From: Haloterrigena sp. H1
GTDB lineage: Archaea > Halobacteriota > Halobacteria > Halobacteriales > Natrialbaceae
Assembly (NCBI RefSeq): GCF_005938085.1
Contig: NZ_SMZK01000003.1
Location: 124,001-188,000, forward strand
Direction of reading: 5' to 3'
DNA length: 64,000 bases
Part shown: piece after piece, positions 1-11,761 of the stretch
Layout: every line of letters starts with the position of its first letter
Numbering within the stretch: the stretch's first letter is position 1
The notes under the pieces: model-generated
What the model was told of the DNA's origin: nothing
The model's input: the letters and a program-made list of their open reading frames with translations, nothing else
Database searches by the model: none
Made by a program: the position numbers and the translations under genes

Positions 1-331
1 GGTCAGAGAATGTACACACTGAGACGACCGAAACAGCGCGACACGGCTATCTCGAGCGGCGACACAATTCCGGGCAGCATCGCGTTCTGGGCTGTCTACG
101 TGGCTCGAACGACCAGTTGACCGCTAGCCACTCTTTTTCGTCTCAAAAGGAGGCCTCACGGTAGATTCTGGTTCTCGCGTCGGTCTGCTCGCCTGCGAAA
201 CCGGATCGATACGCTGGAGGTCGAACGCGTCACTTGTCGGAGATAGCGGCATAATAGACCCATAAGACAGAGCACGGGTATCTCTTGCAGCCGAAACGAT
301 ACTTATGCTGGCGGGGTTCGAAGCGCCGTTG
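1..331. other. Left edge, no confident gene
   Basis: Frame 1 of the plus strand is open from the first base to a TGA ending at 120, so the C-terminal 39 codons of a gene that starts outside the window are possible. The translation is basic and unlike the acidic proteins nearby, so I do not call a gene. Bases 121-290 show nothing I recognise. A TATA-like stretch (gatacttatg, about 296-305) lies about 30 bp before the small gene at 332 and probably drives it without a leader. Confidence 0.3.
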
Positions 332-472
332 ATGACTGACGTAGCTGAATGCAACCCAGAGCCGGTCGAACAAGAACCGACAGAACGCGATGACGCGCAC
401 CTCGCCGACATCGAAGAGGGGGCCGGCTGTACGGAAATCTGGGAGCACCTCGCCGAGAAGCGCGAGGAGTAA
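332..472 (+). CDS. 46-aa acidic small protein, unknown function
   Basis: A 46-residue acidic protein starting MTDVAECNPEPVEQ and ending WEHLAEKREE. It is soluble by composition and has two cysteines (in AECN and GCTE). The ATG lies about 27-30 bp downstream of a TATA-like box, as expected for a leaderless haloarchaeal transcript. The codon choice and Asp/Glu content match neighbouring real genes. It reads in the same direction as the gene at 527. I do not recognise a domain. It could be one of the short conserved haloarchaeal proteins, but a homology search is needed to show that. Confidence 0.6.
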   Translation: MTDVAECNPEPVEQEPTERDDAHLADIEEGAGCTEIWEHLAEKREE

Positions 473-526
473 CATCTCTCTCGTCCAGACAATGAGCTTT
501 TTGATGCGAGCCACCTATCCAGGTTT

Positions 527-1222
527 ATGACCGATAATCGACCCGGTGATGATTCGCACCACCGCGGCGACAACGGTCGATCGATTCCGACGGACCGTGA
601 ATCACCCGTCGGCGCACCAGTTATCCGGGGCGACGAATCGGTCACCGGAACCCGCGCCCGAGAAGCCGTTCAGTTCGACCCCGACGACCCCGACAGTCTC
701 GCTGACGCAGCCGAAACCGTCCGCCAGTTCGCTGCTGGCAAAACTGCTGACGACCACCTCTATATGCTCCGCGGCGCGGCCGCCTGTGCCGCCCTCGTCC
801 GTGGCGAAGGGTCGTACAAGGTTGCCGCCGAACGTGTCGGTGGTGAGACAACCGTCTCGTTCATCCGCAAGTGGGCTCGCGTCCACGACCTTCCGCGGTC
901 GGTCCGCAAACAGGTCGCGCTCGGCCGGATCGCACCGACCGCTGCCAAACACATCGCTCGTGTCGGCGGCGAAGCACGACTGTTGCTCGCATGGGCGACC
1001 CTCGATGGAGAACTCACCGTCCGTGATGTCCGCAGTATCGCCAGTCAGGTCAACGACGGCATACCGATCGAACAGGCGCTCGTCGAACACGACGTCGTAC
1101 TCGGCGAACTGGAACTCACCCTCTCGCCGACGACCTACCGCGACCTTCGGCGACGTGCGTCTATCGAAGGCGTTGATCCGGGCCAGCTCGTCACGGAGGC
1201 ACTCGATCACTACTTCGAATGA
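527..1222 (+). CDS. Conserved haloarchaeal protein with ParB/HTH-like core
   Basis: The 231-residue protein has a disordered, acidic N-terminus (about 1-50), then a helical segment whose pattern resembles the HTH part of ParB-like proteins: repeated short helices around SYKVAAERVGGETTVSFIRKW and the run ARVHDLPRSVRKQVALGRI. The C-terminal 35 residues (LTLSPTTYRDLRRRASIEG) look like a ribbon-helix-helix or dimerisation tail. I infer a DNA-binding role; the family is to my knowledge uncharacterised. An AT-rich box (gctttttgat, about 490-500) about 27-30 bp before the ATG fits leaderless transcription. tRNA-Lys follows 62 bp downstream. Confidence 0.8.
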   Translation: MTDNRPGDDSHHRGDNGRSIPTDRESPVGAPVIRGDESVTGTRAREAVQFDPDDPDSLADAAETVRQFAAGKTADDHLYMLRGAAACAALVRGEGSYKVAAERVGGETTVSFIRKWARVHDLPRSVRKQVALGRIAPTAAKHIARVGGEARLLLAWATLDGELTVRDVRSIASQVNDGIPIEQALVEHDVVLGELELTLSPTTYRDLRRRASIEGVDPGQLVTEALDHYFE

Positions 1223-1284
1223 CGGGCTCGGCGCCGACCGAGAAAGAAACGTTTAACCGGTCCTCCCCAAAAGAGAGAACTACA

Positions 1285-1358
<74 letters not shown>

Positions 1359-1462
1359 CTTTTGCGACGAACACTTTTGTGAGGAGCAAAGCGACCACCA
1401 TGATTTGAACGCAGGGAGAGCACCGTCTCGCGAACGGAGTAAGCGAGGAAGCGATCAACCGT

Positions 1463-1484
1463 GTGTTCAAATCGCGCCCGGCCC
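1463..1484 (+). repeat. Copy of the tRNA-Lys 3' end (attachment-site-like)
   Basis: These 22 bases are identical to 1336-1357, which form the T arm and 3' acceptor strand of tRNA-Lys. The two copies are 127 bp apart in direct orientation. Exact 3'-tRNA duplications are what tyrosine integrases leave at attL and attR. The 104 bp between the copies hold no gene, so this looks like a scar or a minimal leftover rather than a present-day element. Confidence 0.75.
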
Positions 1485-1790
1485 CTTTCCTATCGCGACC
1501 AAACTCGCAAGCACTCGGTAACGAAACCAGTCACACAGCCCCGGTCTCAACGTCAGGCCGTTGTGCAGACTCTTGAGTCGATTGTCGCGCTGCTGTGCTC
1601 GAGTACGGACAAATACATCGCATGAAAGGCCATATCAACCGATTCGGTCGGTTCGGGGAACTCATCAGTGCCGTCGTACACGGGACACATTCGGTTGGCG
1701 GGGATCTTCTCAAGAGCGATACATAGCGCCTCGAAATTGGAGAGGCATTTCTACGATCTAATAGTCTTGGACTTCCGGATAACGTGTGAG
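1485..1790. other. Intergenic, no gene seen
   Basis: This stretch lies between the copied tRNA-Lys end and tRNA-Cys. Short open frames exist on both strands, but their codon use is not haloarchaeal and they have no promoter or start context. I found no RNA gene or strong hairpin. Confidence 0.5.
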
Positions 1791-1866
1791 AGCCAAGGGC
1801 CGGATTTGAACCGGCGATGGGCGGCTCTGCAGGCCGCTGCGTTCGGCCGGACTCTGCCACCTTGGC
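1791..1866 (-). tRNA. tRNA-Cys (GCA)
   Basis: A 76-nt cloverleaf on the minus strand. The acceptor GCCAAGG pairs with CCTTGGC, the anticodon stem GCGGC/GCCGC holds the loop CTGCAGA with anticodon GCA, the T arm has GGTTCAAATCC, and the discriminator base is U as expected for tRNA-Cys. It is the last gene of the rRNA operon by position. A TATA-like box (gcttaaac on the minus strand, 1892-1899) lies 26 bp upstream of the 5' end, so it may also have its own promoter. Confidence 0.96.
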
Positions 1867-1952
1867 GCATCTTATTCTTGTTACTGCGTTCGTTTAAGCG
1901 TAGCGGTACGGAACAGCCCGTGTCTGAAATTGTGCCGTGAATATACGCAGAA

Positions 1953-1994
1953 AACCCCACATAGCCGCTGCTCCAGCAGCGGCTGTGTAGGGTT
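1953..1994 (-). terminator. Strong hairpin behind 5S rRNA
   Basis: A 14-bp stem (acatagccgctgct against agcagcggctgtgt, one G-U pair) closes a 2-nt loop, and the flanks aacccc/agggtt extend it. On the minus strand, the direction of transcription, it begins about a dozen bases after the 5S 3' end and is followed by TTTTC. This fits termination or a processing signal of the rRNA transcript before tRNA-Cys. Confidence 0.65.
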
Positions 1995-2005
1995 AAAGTA
2001 TGAAT

Positions 2006-2127
2006 GGAGGCGGCGAAACGAGTTTCCCAGAGGGTCGCCCACTCCAGTACTCACCGTAACGCAGGCGGGCTTATCTTCCGTGTTCGGGATGGGTACGGGA
2101 GGAACCCCGCCGCTGTGGCCGCCGTAA
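2006..2127 (-). rRNA. rrf: 5S ribosomal RNA
   Basis: About 122 nt, recognised from the haloarchaeal 5S core: on the minus strand it opens TTACGGCGGCCACAGCGG, contains CCCATCCCGAACACGG and ends GTTTCGCCGCCTCC. The 5' and 3' ends pair (GGCGGC with GCCGCC). It lies about 129 bp downstream of 23S in the same transcript. The end points are accurate to a few bases. Confidence 0.95.
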
Positions 2128-2179
2128 CGCCGACCAGCGGAATCGAACCGCCGTCATTCCAATATCGGTGGTGTGTCCA

Positions 2180-2220
2180 AGACCGTAGTATACGTGTAGT
2201 CCAGTTTGCGTCCGGACCCG
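2180..2220 (-). other. 23S precursor processing stem, 3' half
   Basis: This segment after the 23S 3' end is complementary to 5221-5258 before the 23S 5' end; agaccgt, tacgtgtagtccag and gcgtcc all have complements there in order. In archaea such stems carry the bulge-helix-bulge motif cut by the tRNA-splicing endonuclease, whose gene lies at 49071-50129 in this window. The pairing is seen in the sequence; the cleavage is family knowledge. Confidence 0.7.
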
Positions 2221-2256
2221 TTCGCGCGTCACGGATCCAATGCGATTGTAGTATGA

Positions 2257-5169
<2,913 letters not shown>

Positions 5170-5220
5170 GTTCATCGGATCGGCGTTGCGACAAAGTCGC
5201 AACATCGTGACCCGGGAACG

Positions 5221-5258
5221 GGTCCAGTGGACGCCTGGACTACACGTACACACGGTCT
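5221..5258 (-). other. 23S precursor processing stem, 5' half
   Basis: This is the partner of 2180-2220. The plus-strand words ggacgcctggacta and cacgtacacacggtct have ordered complements behind the 23S gene. Together the two halves bring the ends of pre-23S into one long helix in the 16S-23S spacer. Confidence 0.7.
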
Positions 5259-5399
5259 CATCTGCACGCCAGTAGACAGCTGGCCTGCATTAACCCTTCC
5301 CAGCCACACTTACGCGGGCTGGTGCATCGGTTCGGTCGTACTCAATCGAAGTTCCGTCTCCCACTTAAGGGCACGGTTTCGTCGATCAAGTACGAAGCA

Positions 5400-5471
5400 T
5401 GGACCCACAGGGATTCGAACCCTGGGCATCCTCCTTGCAAAGGAGGCACTCTCCCACTGAGCTATGGGCCC
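5400..5471 (-). tRNA. tRNA-Ala (UGC) in the rRNA spacer
   Basis: A 72-nt cloverleaf: acceptor GGGCCCA/TGGGTCC, anticodon stem CTCCT/AGGAG with anticodon TGC, T arm GGGTTCGAATCCC, discriminator A. This is the usual tRNA-Ala of the haloarchaeal 16S-23S spacer and is transcribed with the rRNAs. The third acceptor pair is G-U, which is the identity element AlaRS reads at G3:U70. Confidence 0.97.
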
Positions 5472-5503
5472 ACGTCCACCCACAATCGGGTGGACAGAGA
5501 TTG

Positions 5504-5521
5504 TGTTAGCCTTGGTAGTTC
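5504..5521 (-). other. 16S precursor processing stem, 3' half
   Basis: Eighteen bases perfectly complementary to 7195-7212 on the other side of the 16S gene. The complementarity continues with interruptions (cccgatcggcc and cgaacgtg at 5528-5561 against gaccgatcggg and cacgttcg at 7152-7187), as expected for a bulge-helix-bulge stem. Confidence 0.8.
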
Positions 5522-5610
5522 TAAGGTGCCCGATCGGCCACTCGGTGGTCGATCGAACGTGCGGAATACCGCTAAGGTGGGCCAGGCGCGACGGCCTGGT
5601 CCCGGTCTGT

Positions 5611-7083
<1,473 letters not shown>

Positions 7084-7091
7084 GAAATGCT

Positions 7092-7114
7092 CTTCCCCAG
7101 CGAAGCTGGGGGAG
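7092..7114 (-). other. Leader hairpin just before 16S
   Basis: The 9-bp stem cttccccag/ctgggggag with a 5-nt loop lies 9 bp ahead of the 16S 5' end, between the mature gene and the processing stem. It probably helps fold the leader; no further role can be read from the sequence. Confidence 0.5.
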
Positions 7115-7194
7115 TTGGCGGTGAATGTAAATACACTCACACATGGGTCCACACGTTCGGTGACCGCTGATCGAACGACCGATCGGGCGTCACC

Positions 7195-7212
7195 GAACTA
7201 CCAAGGCTAACA
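7195..7212 (-). other. 16S precursor processing stem, 5' half
   Basis: Perfect 18-base complement of 5504-5521. With flanking imperfect pairing it forms the long stem from which archaeal 16S rRNA is excised. Confidence 0.8.
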
Positions 7213-7387
7213 TCAGATCCCATCTGTACGGCGGACCGCAGGGGTGGAATCCTCATTTCCTTCGGACGTATTCATAGGCCATCAGGGGTACATAACCCCT
7301 TCGGACCCGAACCGTCCGAGACGAGATGACGGACCGAGTTGAACGGCCCGTCGCTCACGCGTTCTTCGCGTTTACACCCAAACACCC

Positions 7388-7412
7388 TTGTACATATAAG
7401 GGCGTCGGATCG
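7388..7412 (-). promoter_or_regulatory. rRNA promoter, proximal
   Basis: On the minus strand this reads CCGACGCCCTTATATGTACA, with a GC-rich BRE-like CGACGCC followed by the TATA element CTTATATG. The same arrangement occurs at 7470-7490 and 7622-7645. Tandem promoters of this form are characteristic of haloarchaeal rRNA operons. It is about 310 bp upstream of 16S. Confidence 0.75.
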
Positions 7413-7469
7413 CATCCACGCCGGAAATCGCAGCCGGCGTGGGTGTGTGCGATCACAACTGAATGCCCA

Positions 7470-7490
7470 GACATATATAAGGCCTCCGAA
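7470..7490 (-). promoter_or_regulatory. rRNA promoter, middle
   Basis: The minus strand reads TTCGGAGGCCTTATATATGT: BRE-like GGAGG, then TATA element CTTATATATG. It is the second of three similar promoter boxes ahead of the operon, about 80 bp from the proximal one. Confidence 0.75.
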
Positions 7491-7621
7491 CCGTCACGAT
7501 CGGAAACCGATCGTGACAGCCGAGGTCCTGAGGGCGGGTGTAATCCTCCCTCCGTGCCGGGAACCGGCCGGAGGGAACGTGGCGGCGTGCGCCACGTCGT
7601 TCGCATTCATATCGAGTGCCG

Positions 7622-7645
7622 GGTGTATATATAAGGCCGTCGGAC
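7622..7645 (-). promoter_or_regulatory. rRNA promoter, distal
   Basis: The minus strand reads CCGACGGCCTTATATATACA. It shares CCGACGSCC plus CTTATATRTA with the proximal box. It is about 155 bp beyond the middle promoter. The 283 bp from here to the next gene show no other feature I can support. Confidence 0.75.
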
Positions 7646-7928
7646 GAGATCAGTATCGGAATCCAGTACCATGCCATGTCTGTCCACGAATGTGCCACAG
7701 CAGAGAGTTCCAGAAGAGAGCCGAGCCTCAACGACTCGAGTCGGCGAGCAAAACTGTCACGCGGGCGGAGGTCGGCCGGTCATCCCACCCTCGTAGGAAC
7801 GGTCGGGCCGGATGATACCCGCGTGGTCGTACTCGAGTACGCACGCGCAAGAAGGTGTCGCGTCGAGGGCCGACGAATGGGGGACGCATCGATGCCGATA
7901 AACCACACGCGTTGTAAGGGGGAGATGA

Positions 7929-8306
7929 ATGGTCCGGGACCCGTTCGCTTCGGAGTCGACACCGTCCGCAGCGGAGATCTGCGCTGCGCTGGACGATCCC
8001 GACTGCCGTGAGATTATTCAAAAGCTCGAGGAACCCATGACGGCGTCAGAGTTAACGAAGCGATGTGAGATCCCACAATCGACGCTGTACCGGAAGCTAG
8101 AGCTGTTAACCGAGGCGACGCTGCTCGAGGAGTCGACCGAAATTCGACAGGACGGCCATCACGCGAGCAAGTACTCGATTGCGTTCGACGAAATTTCGCT
8201 CGGGTTGGACGATGATCAGTCGCTGTCGGTTCAGATCGAGCGGCCGGCACGGACGGCAGACGAGCGGCTCGCGGACCTGTGGTCGGAGGTGCGAAAAGAA
8301 ACATGA
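7929..8306 (+). CDS. ArsR-like winged-helix transcription regulator
   Basis: A 125-residue acidic protein. Residues about 15-85 form a winged helix: ALDDPDCREIIQKL, MTASELTKRCEIPQSTLYRK (recognition helix in PQSTLYRKLELL) and a wing around EIRQDGHHASKYSI. This pattern is typical of haloarchaeal ArsR/MarR-type regulators. A GGGGGAG stretch lies just before the ATG. The stop codon overlaps the next start as ATGA, so the two genes are almost certainly translated as a pair. The ligand is unknown. Confidence 0.85.
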   Translation: MVRDPFASESTPSAAEICAALDDPDCREIIQKLEEPMTASELTKRCEIPQSTLYRKLELLTEATLLEESTEIRQDGHHASKYSIAFDEISLGLDDDQSLSVQIERPARTADERLADLWSEVRKET

Positions 8307-8599
8307 ATCCACTTCCTGCCGGGCCGGTAGAGATGACACTCGCACTCGCGGTCGTCAAGACGCTCCTGCTCATCGTCGGCAGCGTGATCACGTATTTTTC
8401 GTTCAAGGCGTACCGACGGACCAGACAGCGAGCGCTCGGCTATCTCACGGCCGGGTTCGGCCTCGTGACGCTCGGGTTCGTCCTTGCCGGGATGTTATAC
8501 GAGTTGCTCGGCGTGCACCTCGTGACGGGGATTCTGCTCGAAAGCCTGCTCGTGTTGGCCGGGTTCGTGGTGATCGCGTATTCGCTGTACGTCCAGTAA
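8303..8599 (+). CDS. Small membrane protein paired with the regulator
   Basis: A 98-residue protein with three predicted membrane helices (about 12-28, 42-62 and 68-95) separated by short loops, including a basic YRRTRQR cytoplasmic loop. I chose the ATG at 8303 rather than an upstream frame start because it overlaps the regulator's stop by 4 bp (ATGA). It resembles the haloarchaeal DUF7521-type proteins that often accompany a winged-helix regulator. I infer that the membrane protein and the regulator act together, perhaps in sensing, but nothing in the sequence shows the signal. Confidence 0.8.
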   Translation: MNPLPAGPVEMTLALAVVKTLLLIVGSVITYFSFKAYRRTRQRALGYLTAGFGLVTLGFVLAGMLYELLGVHLVTGILLESLLVLAGFVVIAYSLYVQ

Positions 8600-8614
8600 C
8601 GGCGAGTCAATTGG

Positions 8615-10078
8615 TTACCGGTTCAGCGTGTGGATCGCGTGTCCGAGCGCGTTTTCGGCTGCTTCCATCACCGACTCCGCGAGCGTCGGATGGGCGTGGA
8701 CCGTCGCGGCGACGTCCTCAAGGGTCGCACCGAGTTCGACTGCAAGCCCGAGTTCGGCGATCAGTTCCGATGCTTCGGGGCCCACGATCGAGGCACCTAG
8801 GACGTAGCCGTCTGCCTCGTCGGCAACGATTTTAACGAATCCCTCGGAGTCGCCGGTCGTCAGCGCGCGGCCGCTGGCCCGGAAAGGGAACTGGCCGGTG
8901 ACAGTCTCGAAGCCAGCGTCCTCGGCTTGGGTTTCGGTCATGCCAACGGTCGCAATTTCGGGATCAGTAAAGACGACAGCTGGGATCGCCTGGTGATCGA
9001 GGGCCGCAGGCTCGCCGGCGATCACTTCGGCAGCGACTTTCCCCTCCGCACTCCCTTTGTGTGCGAGCATCGGCTCGCCGGCGACGTCGCCGACGGCGAA
9101 GATCTGATCGACGGTCGTGCGTGCGCGCGAGTCGGTTTCAATGAAGCCGCGATTGTCCGTCTCGACGCCGGCGTCTTCGAGGGCGAGCGTGTCCGAGACT
9201 GGCTGACGCCCGACGGCCACCAGCACGTGGTCGGTATCGAGCGTGAGGCGTTCGCCCGCGGCCTGTTCCGAACCACCGTCCGTGGTGGCCTGGTCGGCCG
9301 GCTCGGCGATAACGCGGATTCCGTCTCCATCGCGGTCGTGCCACTCCGAAGCGGTGTACCCGAATTCGAAATCGATCCCCAGATCGTTCGCCCGCTGTTT
9401 GACTGGGCGTTTGAGATCGTCGTCGTACCCGGGAAGAATCGAATCGAGCATTTCGATGACAGTCACGTCGGTCCCCAGCTTGGCGAAGACGCCGGCCAGT
9501 TCCATCCCAATATAGCCGGCCCCGACGACGACCAGCGAGTCGGGGACCGACTCGAGTTCGAGGGCCTGTCTCGAGTTCAAGACCGGCTCGTCCGCGTACT
9601 CGAAGTTCGGAATCTGGATCGGTCGCGAGCCGGTCGCGATGATCGCGTGTTCGAACTCGAGCGTTTCCGAGCCTTGACCCTCGCCGCTGTGGGAGACGCG
9701 AACGGTTCGATCGTCGACGAAGCGGGCGGTTCCCTCAAGCAGTGTTACCTGATTAGCTTTACAGAGTTTCTCGACGCCGCTCGTGAGTTGGTCGACGACG
9801 CCGTCTTTCCACTCGATCATTCCGGCGAGGTCGATCGCGGGATCGGCGTGGATCCCCATTTCCTCGGCGGTGGCGGCCTCGTGAGCGATATCAGTGGCGG
9901 TGATCAACGCTTTCGAGGGAATGCACCCGTAGTTCAGACAGGTACCACCGTAGGCGTCTTTCTCGACGAGCGTCACATCGAGATCGAGCTGTCCGGCGCG
10001 AATCGCGGCCACGTAGCCGGCAGGGCCTGCGCCGATAACCAGTACATCTGTGCCAGTAGTAACGTCTCCAACGACCAT
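8615..10078 (-). CDS. lpdA: Dihydrolipoyl dehydrogenase
   Basis: E3 of 2-oxoacid dehydrogenase complexes: it re-oxidises dihydrolipoamide with NAD+ through FAD and a redox disulphide. The 487-residue protein has the FAD Rossmann motif VIGAGPAGYVAAIRAG at about 14-29, the active disulphide GGTCLNYGCIPSK at about 44-56, the NAD-binding motif VVGAGYIGMELAG at about 185, and the C-terminal dimer domain with the His-Glu catalytic pair in HAHPTLAE. It stands alone here; the E1 alpha and beta genes of such a complex and lipA lie more than 50 kb away at 61.6-64 kb. Confidence 0.96.
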   Translation of the reverse strand: MVVGDVTTGTDVLVIGAGPAGYVAAIRAGQLDLDVTLVEKDAYGGTCLNYGCIPSKALITATDIAHEAATAEEMGIHADPAIDLAGMIEWKDGVVDQLTSGVEKLCKANQVTLLEGTARFVDDRTVRVSHSGEGQGSETLEFEHAIIATGSRPIQIPNFEYADEPVLNSRQALELESVPDSLVVVGAGYIGMELAGVFAKLGTDVTVIEMLDSILPGYDDDLKRPVKQRANDLGIDFEFGYTASEWHDRDGDGIRVIAEPADQATTDGGSEQAAGERLTLDTDHVLVAVGRQPVSDTLALEDAGVETDNRGFIETDSRARTTVDQIFAVGDVAGEPMLAHKGSAEGKVAAEVIAGEPAALDHQAIPAVVFTDPEIATVGMTETQAEDAGFETVTGQFPFRASGRALTTGDSEGFVKIVADEADGYVLGASIVGPEASELIAELGLAVELGATLEDVAATVHAHPTLAESVMEAAENALGHAIHTLNR

Positions 10079-10183
10079 GGTGCGGATGAACGGGCTGGAG
10101 GATAGTGTAGATGTCCCTTGTCAACAGGCAAAACGGAGCAGGATCGCACCGCCGGCGCCATACCACGGATTGAAGAAGTAGCA

Positions 10184-10537
10184 TCACGGATCCGAACGGT
10201 CGACAAGGACTGTGTCCCCGCCGAGTGTCGTCGCACCGAGTGAGAATTCCCGCATCGTTACACTGCTATTGATTCCCAGAAACGTATCACCGCCAAGCCG
10301 GAGTCCAGAGTCGAGTTCGACGACGTCTGCGTCGACGTGGGCTGGCTTCCACGACGCAACGATCGATTCCACTGTGGTTCGATCGTCGTCGGTTTCCAGC
10401 GGGGCACAGAACACGACGAACGACTGTGACTCTGCAGGGAGCGGATACTGGCGACGAACTGACTCATTGCTAATACAGTCTAGATCGTCATCAAGAAGAA
10501 AGAACAGTTGGAGATCCACTGACGGTCCCGGTATCAC
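10184..10537 (-). CDS. Hypothetical protein, 117 aa, GTG start
   Basis: An acidic protein with a predicted alpha/beta pattern (LQLFFLLDDDLDCI, QSFVVFCAPLETDD, DADVVELDSGLRLGGDTFLG). I recognise no family. The GTG at 10537 lies 30-50 bp after a strongly AT-rich minus-strand block (complement of 10567-10590, containing TTATACATAAAAAG), a good archaeal promoter, which favours this strand over the overlapping plus-strand frame. It sits beside a rearranged segment (10639-11666), so it may itself be a remnant. Confidence 0.5.
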   Translation of the reverse strand: MIPGPSVDLQLFFLLDDDLDCISNESVRRQYPLPAESQSFVVFCAPLETDDDRTTVESIVASWKPAHVDADVVELDSGLRLGGDTFLGINSSVTMREFSLGATTLGGDTVLVDRSDP

Positions 10538-10638
10538 CGTCAGCCGTCGCTGGTGACGCTGATACGTGTATTTTTACTTTTTATGTATAATCAAGATAAT
10601 GTTTGCTGGCAACCGGTGGAGTCGACCGAAAAACGATC

Positions 10639-10708
10639 TCATAGCACGCCGAACCCGAACTCCGCCATGTCGAAGACGGGACCCCACAGCAGGTCGATCG
10701 TGCCGCCG
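10639..10708 (-). pseudogene. Stray copy of the permease 3' end
   Basis: These 70 bases repeat the last 23 codons of the transporter at 11762-12988. The minus-strand translation ends IDLLWGPVFDMAEFGFGVL and a stop, differing from the intact gene only in a few residues. No start or remaining body is present. The propeller lipoprotein gene lies exactly between this fragment and the intact permease, so a duplication or insertion event took place here. Confidence 0.8.
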
Positions 10709-10754
10709 ACCGAGGAGTTCTGACCGGTCAACCGTCATGGCCGAAGCGGCCGAC

Positions 10755-11666
10755 CTACCCGAGCACGGCTGTCGTCTCGTTCGGTGACGCGGTTGCGATC
10801 ACGGTCCCGCCGACGCCGGTGTCCGGCGTCACCCTCGAGACATCGAACCCGGTCTCGATCGTCGTTGACCAGTGGTTTCGTCCCGACTCAACGTCGATCG
10901 CGTGGAGGCGAGTCGGGTCGGTTCCGCCGTATATCGATGCGTACAGTGTCCCATCGATCACCCCGCCGTCGCCGTACCGGTCGTCCGTGACCTCGAACCG
11001 CCACTGCTCGGTCCCGGTGTCCCGGTCCAGTGCGACCAGCGCCGCCGTTGACTCCGCCCGAACCCAGAGCACGATCAATCCGTCCGCGACCGTGACCGGG
11101 GTCCGGTCGTCCCCCTCTTTAAACGTCCACGTAACGGAACCCTCCTCGAGGTTGAAGCCCCGGTATTCGTCCCCTGGAACGAGGCCGAACGTCGGGGTGT
11201 ACGTGTAGATCATGTTCCCTTCCCACGTCCATACCGTCTCACCGGTTTCCGGATCGAGACCAACCGTTTCGCGCCCGTTAGAGGCGTAACAGACGATCGT
11301 CGATTCGGCCGGGTAGAGCCGCTGGTAACTCCCTCCGACGTGCCACCGCTTCTCGCCGTTCCGGGGATCGACTGCGAGGATGCCTCCCGAACCATACGCA
11401 TAGTAGCTGTTCTCGTCACGCTCGAGGCCAGCGATGGACGTGCCGGAGTGTCGCCAGGAAACGTCGCCGTCGTCGCGTGTGAGCCCGAGGAATTCCCGCT
11501 CGGCGGCAATGATCGTTCGCGCTTCGGTACTCTCGATTGCCAGAACGTCGGAGATGTCGTACTCCCACGCGCTCGATGGCGGTGTATGGCGGAATGACGT
11601 GACGCAACCGGCGGTCGTCGTAATCGCCCCGGCTGCCATCGCTTCGAGCGCTTCGCGGCGTCGCAT
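10755..11666 (-). CDS. PQQ-like beta-propeller lipoprotein
   Basis: A 303-residue exported protein. The N-terminus MRRREALEAMAAGAITTTAGC has an RR pair, a hydrophobic stretch and a lipobox TAGC, so a Tat-type lipoprotein anchored outside the cell is likely. Six repeats with the tryptophan of PQQ-like blades follow (DVSWRHS, EKRWHVG, ETVWTWE, SVTWTFK, TEQWRFE, RNHWSTT). Full propellers have seven or eight blades, and the protein ends abruptly at ETTAVLG, 46 bp before the permease fragment, so it may be C-terminally truncated. Such proteins usually act as scaffolds and need not bind PQQ. Confidence 0.8.
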   Translation of the reverse strand: MRRREALEAMAAGAITTTAGCVTSFRHTPPSSAWEYDISDVLAIESTEARTIIAAEREFLGLTRDDGDVSWRHSGTSIAGLERDENSYYAYGSGGILAVDPRNGEKRWHVGGSYQRLYPAESTIVCYASNGRETVGLDPETGETVWTWEGNMIYTYTPTFGLVPGDEYRGFNLEEGSVTWTFKEGDDRTPVTVADGLIVLWVRAESTAALVALDRDTGTEQWRFEVTDDRYGDGGVIDGTLYASIYGGTDPTRLHAIDVESGRNHWSTTIETGFDVSRVTPDTGVGGTVIATASPNETTAVLG

Positions 11667-11761
11667 GCGCTTCCTATCAGCTGCCAGTACTTAATTCAAT
11701 TGCGATGAGAAACGATTACACGTTCGCGAGGTGGAGTCGCGTTCAAGCCCCGGGATCGGGA

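Noticed and set aside
124..645. 173-codon open frame on the minus strand overlapping the gene at 527
   Set aside because: It is basic and Ser/Arg-rich, without haloarchaeal codon bias, and is the shadow of the acidic plus-strand gene and its upstream region.
8927..10105. Long plus-strand frame opposite lpdA
   Set aside because: Mirror of a well-conserved dihydrolipoyl dehydrogenase; its residues follow the complementary codons.
10212..10556. Plus-strand open frame overlapping the 117-aa gene
   Set aside because: Ser/Thr-rich shadow frame; the minus-strand frame has acidic composition and a strong promoter.
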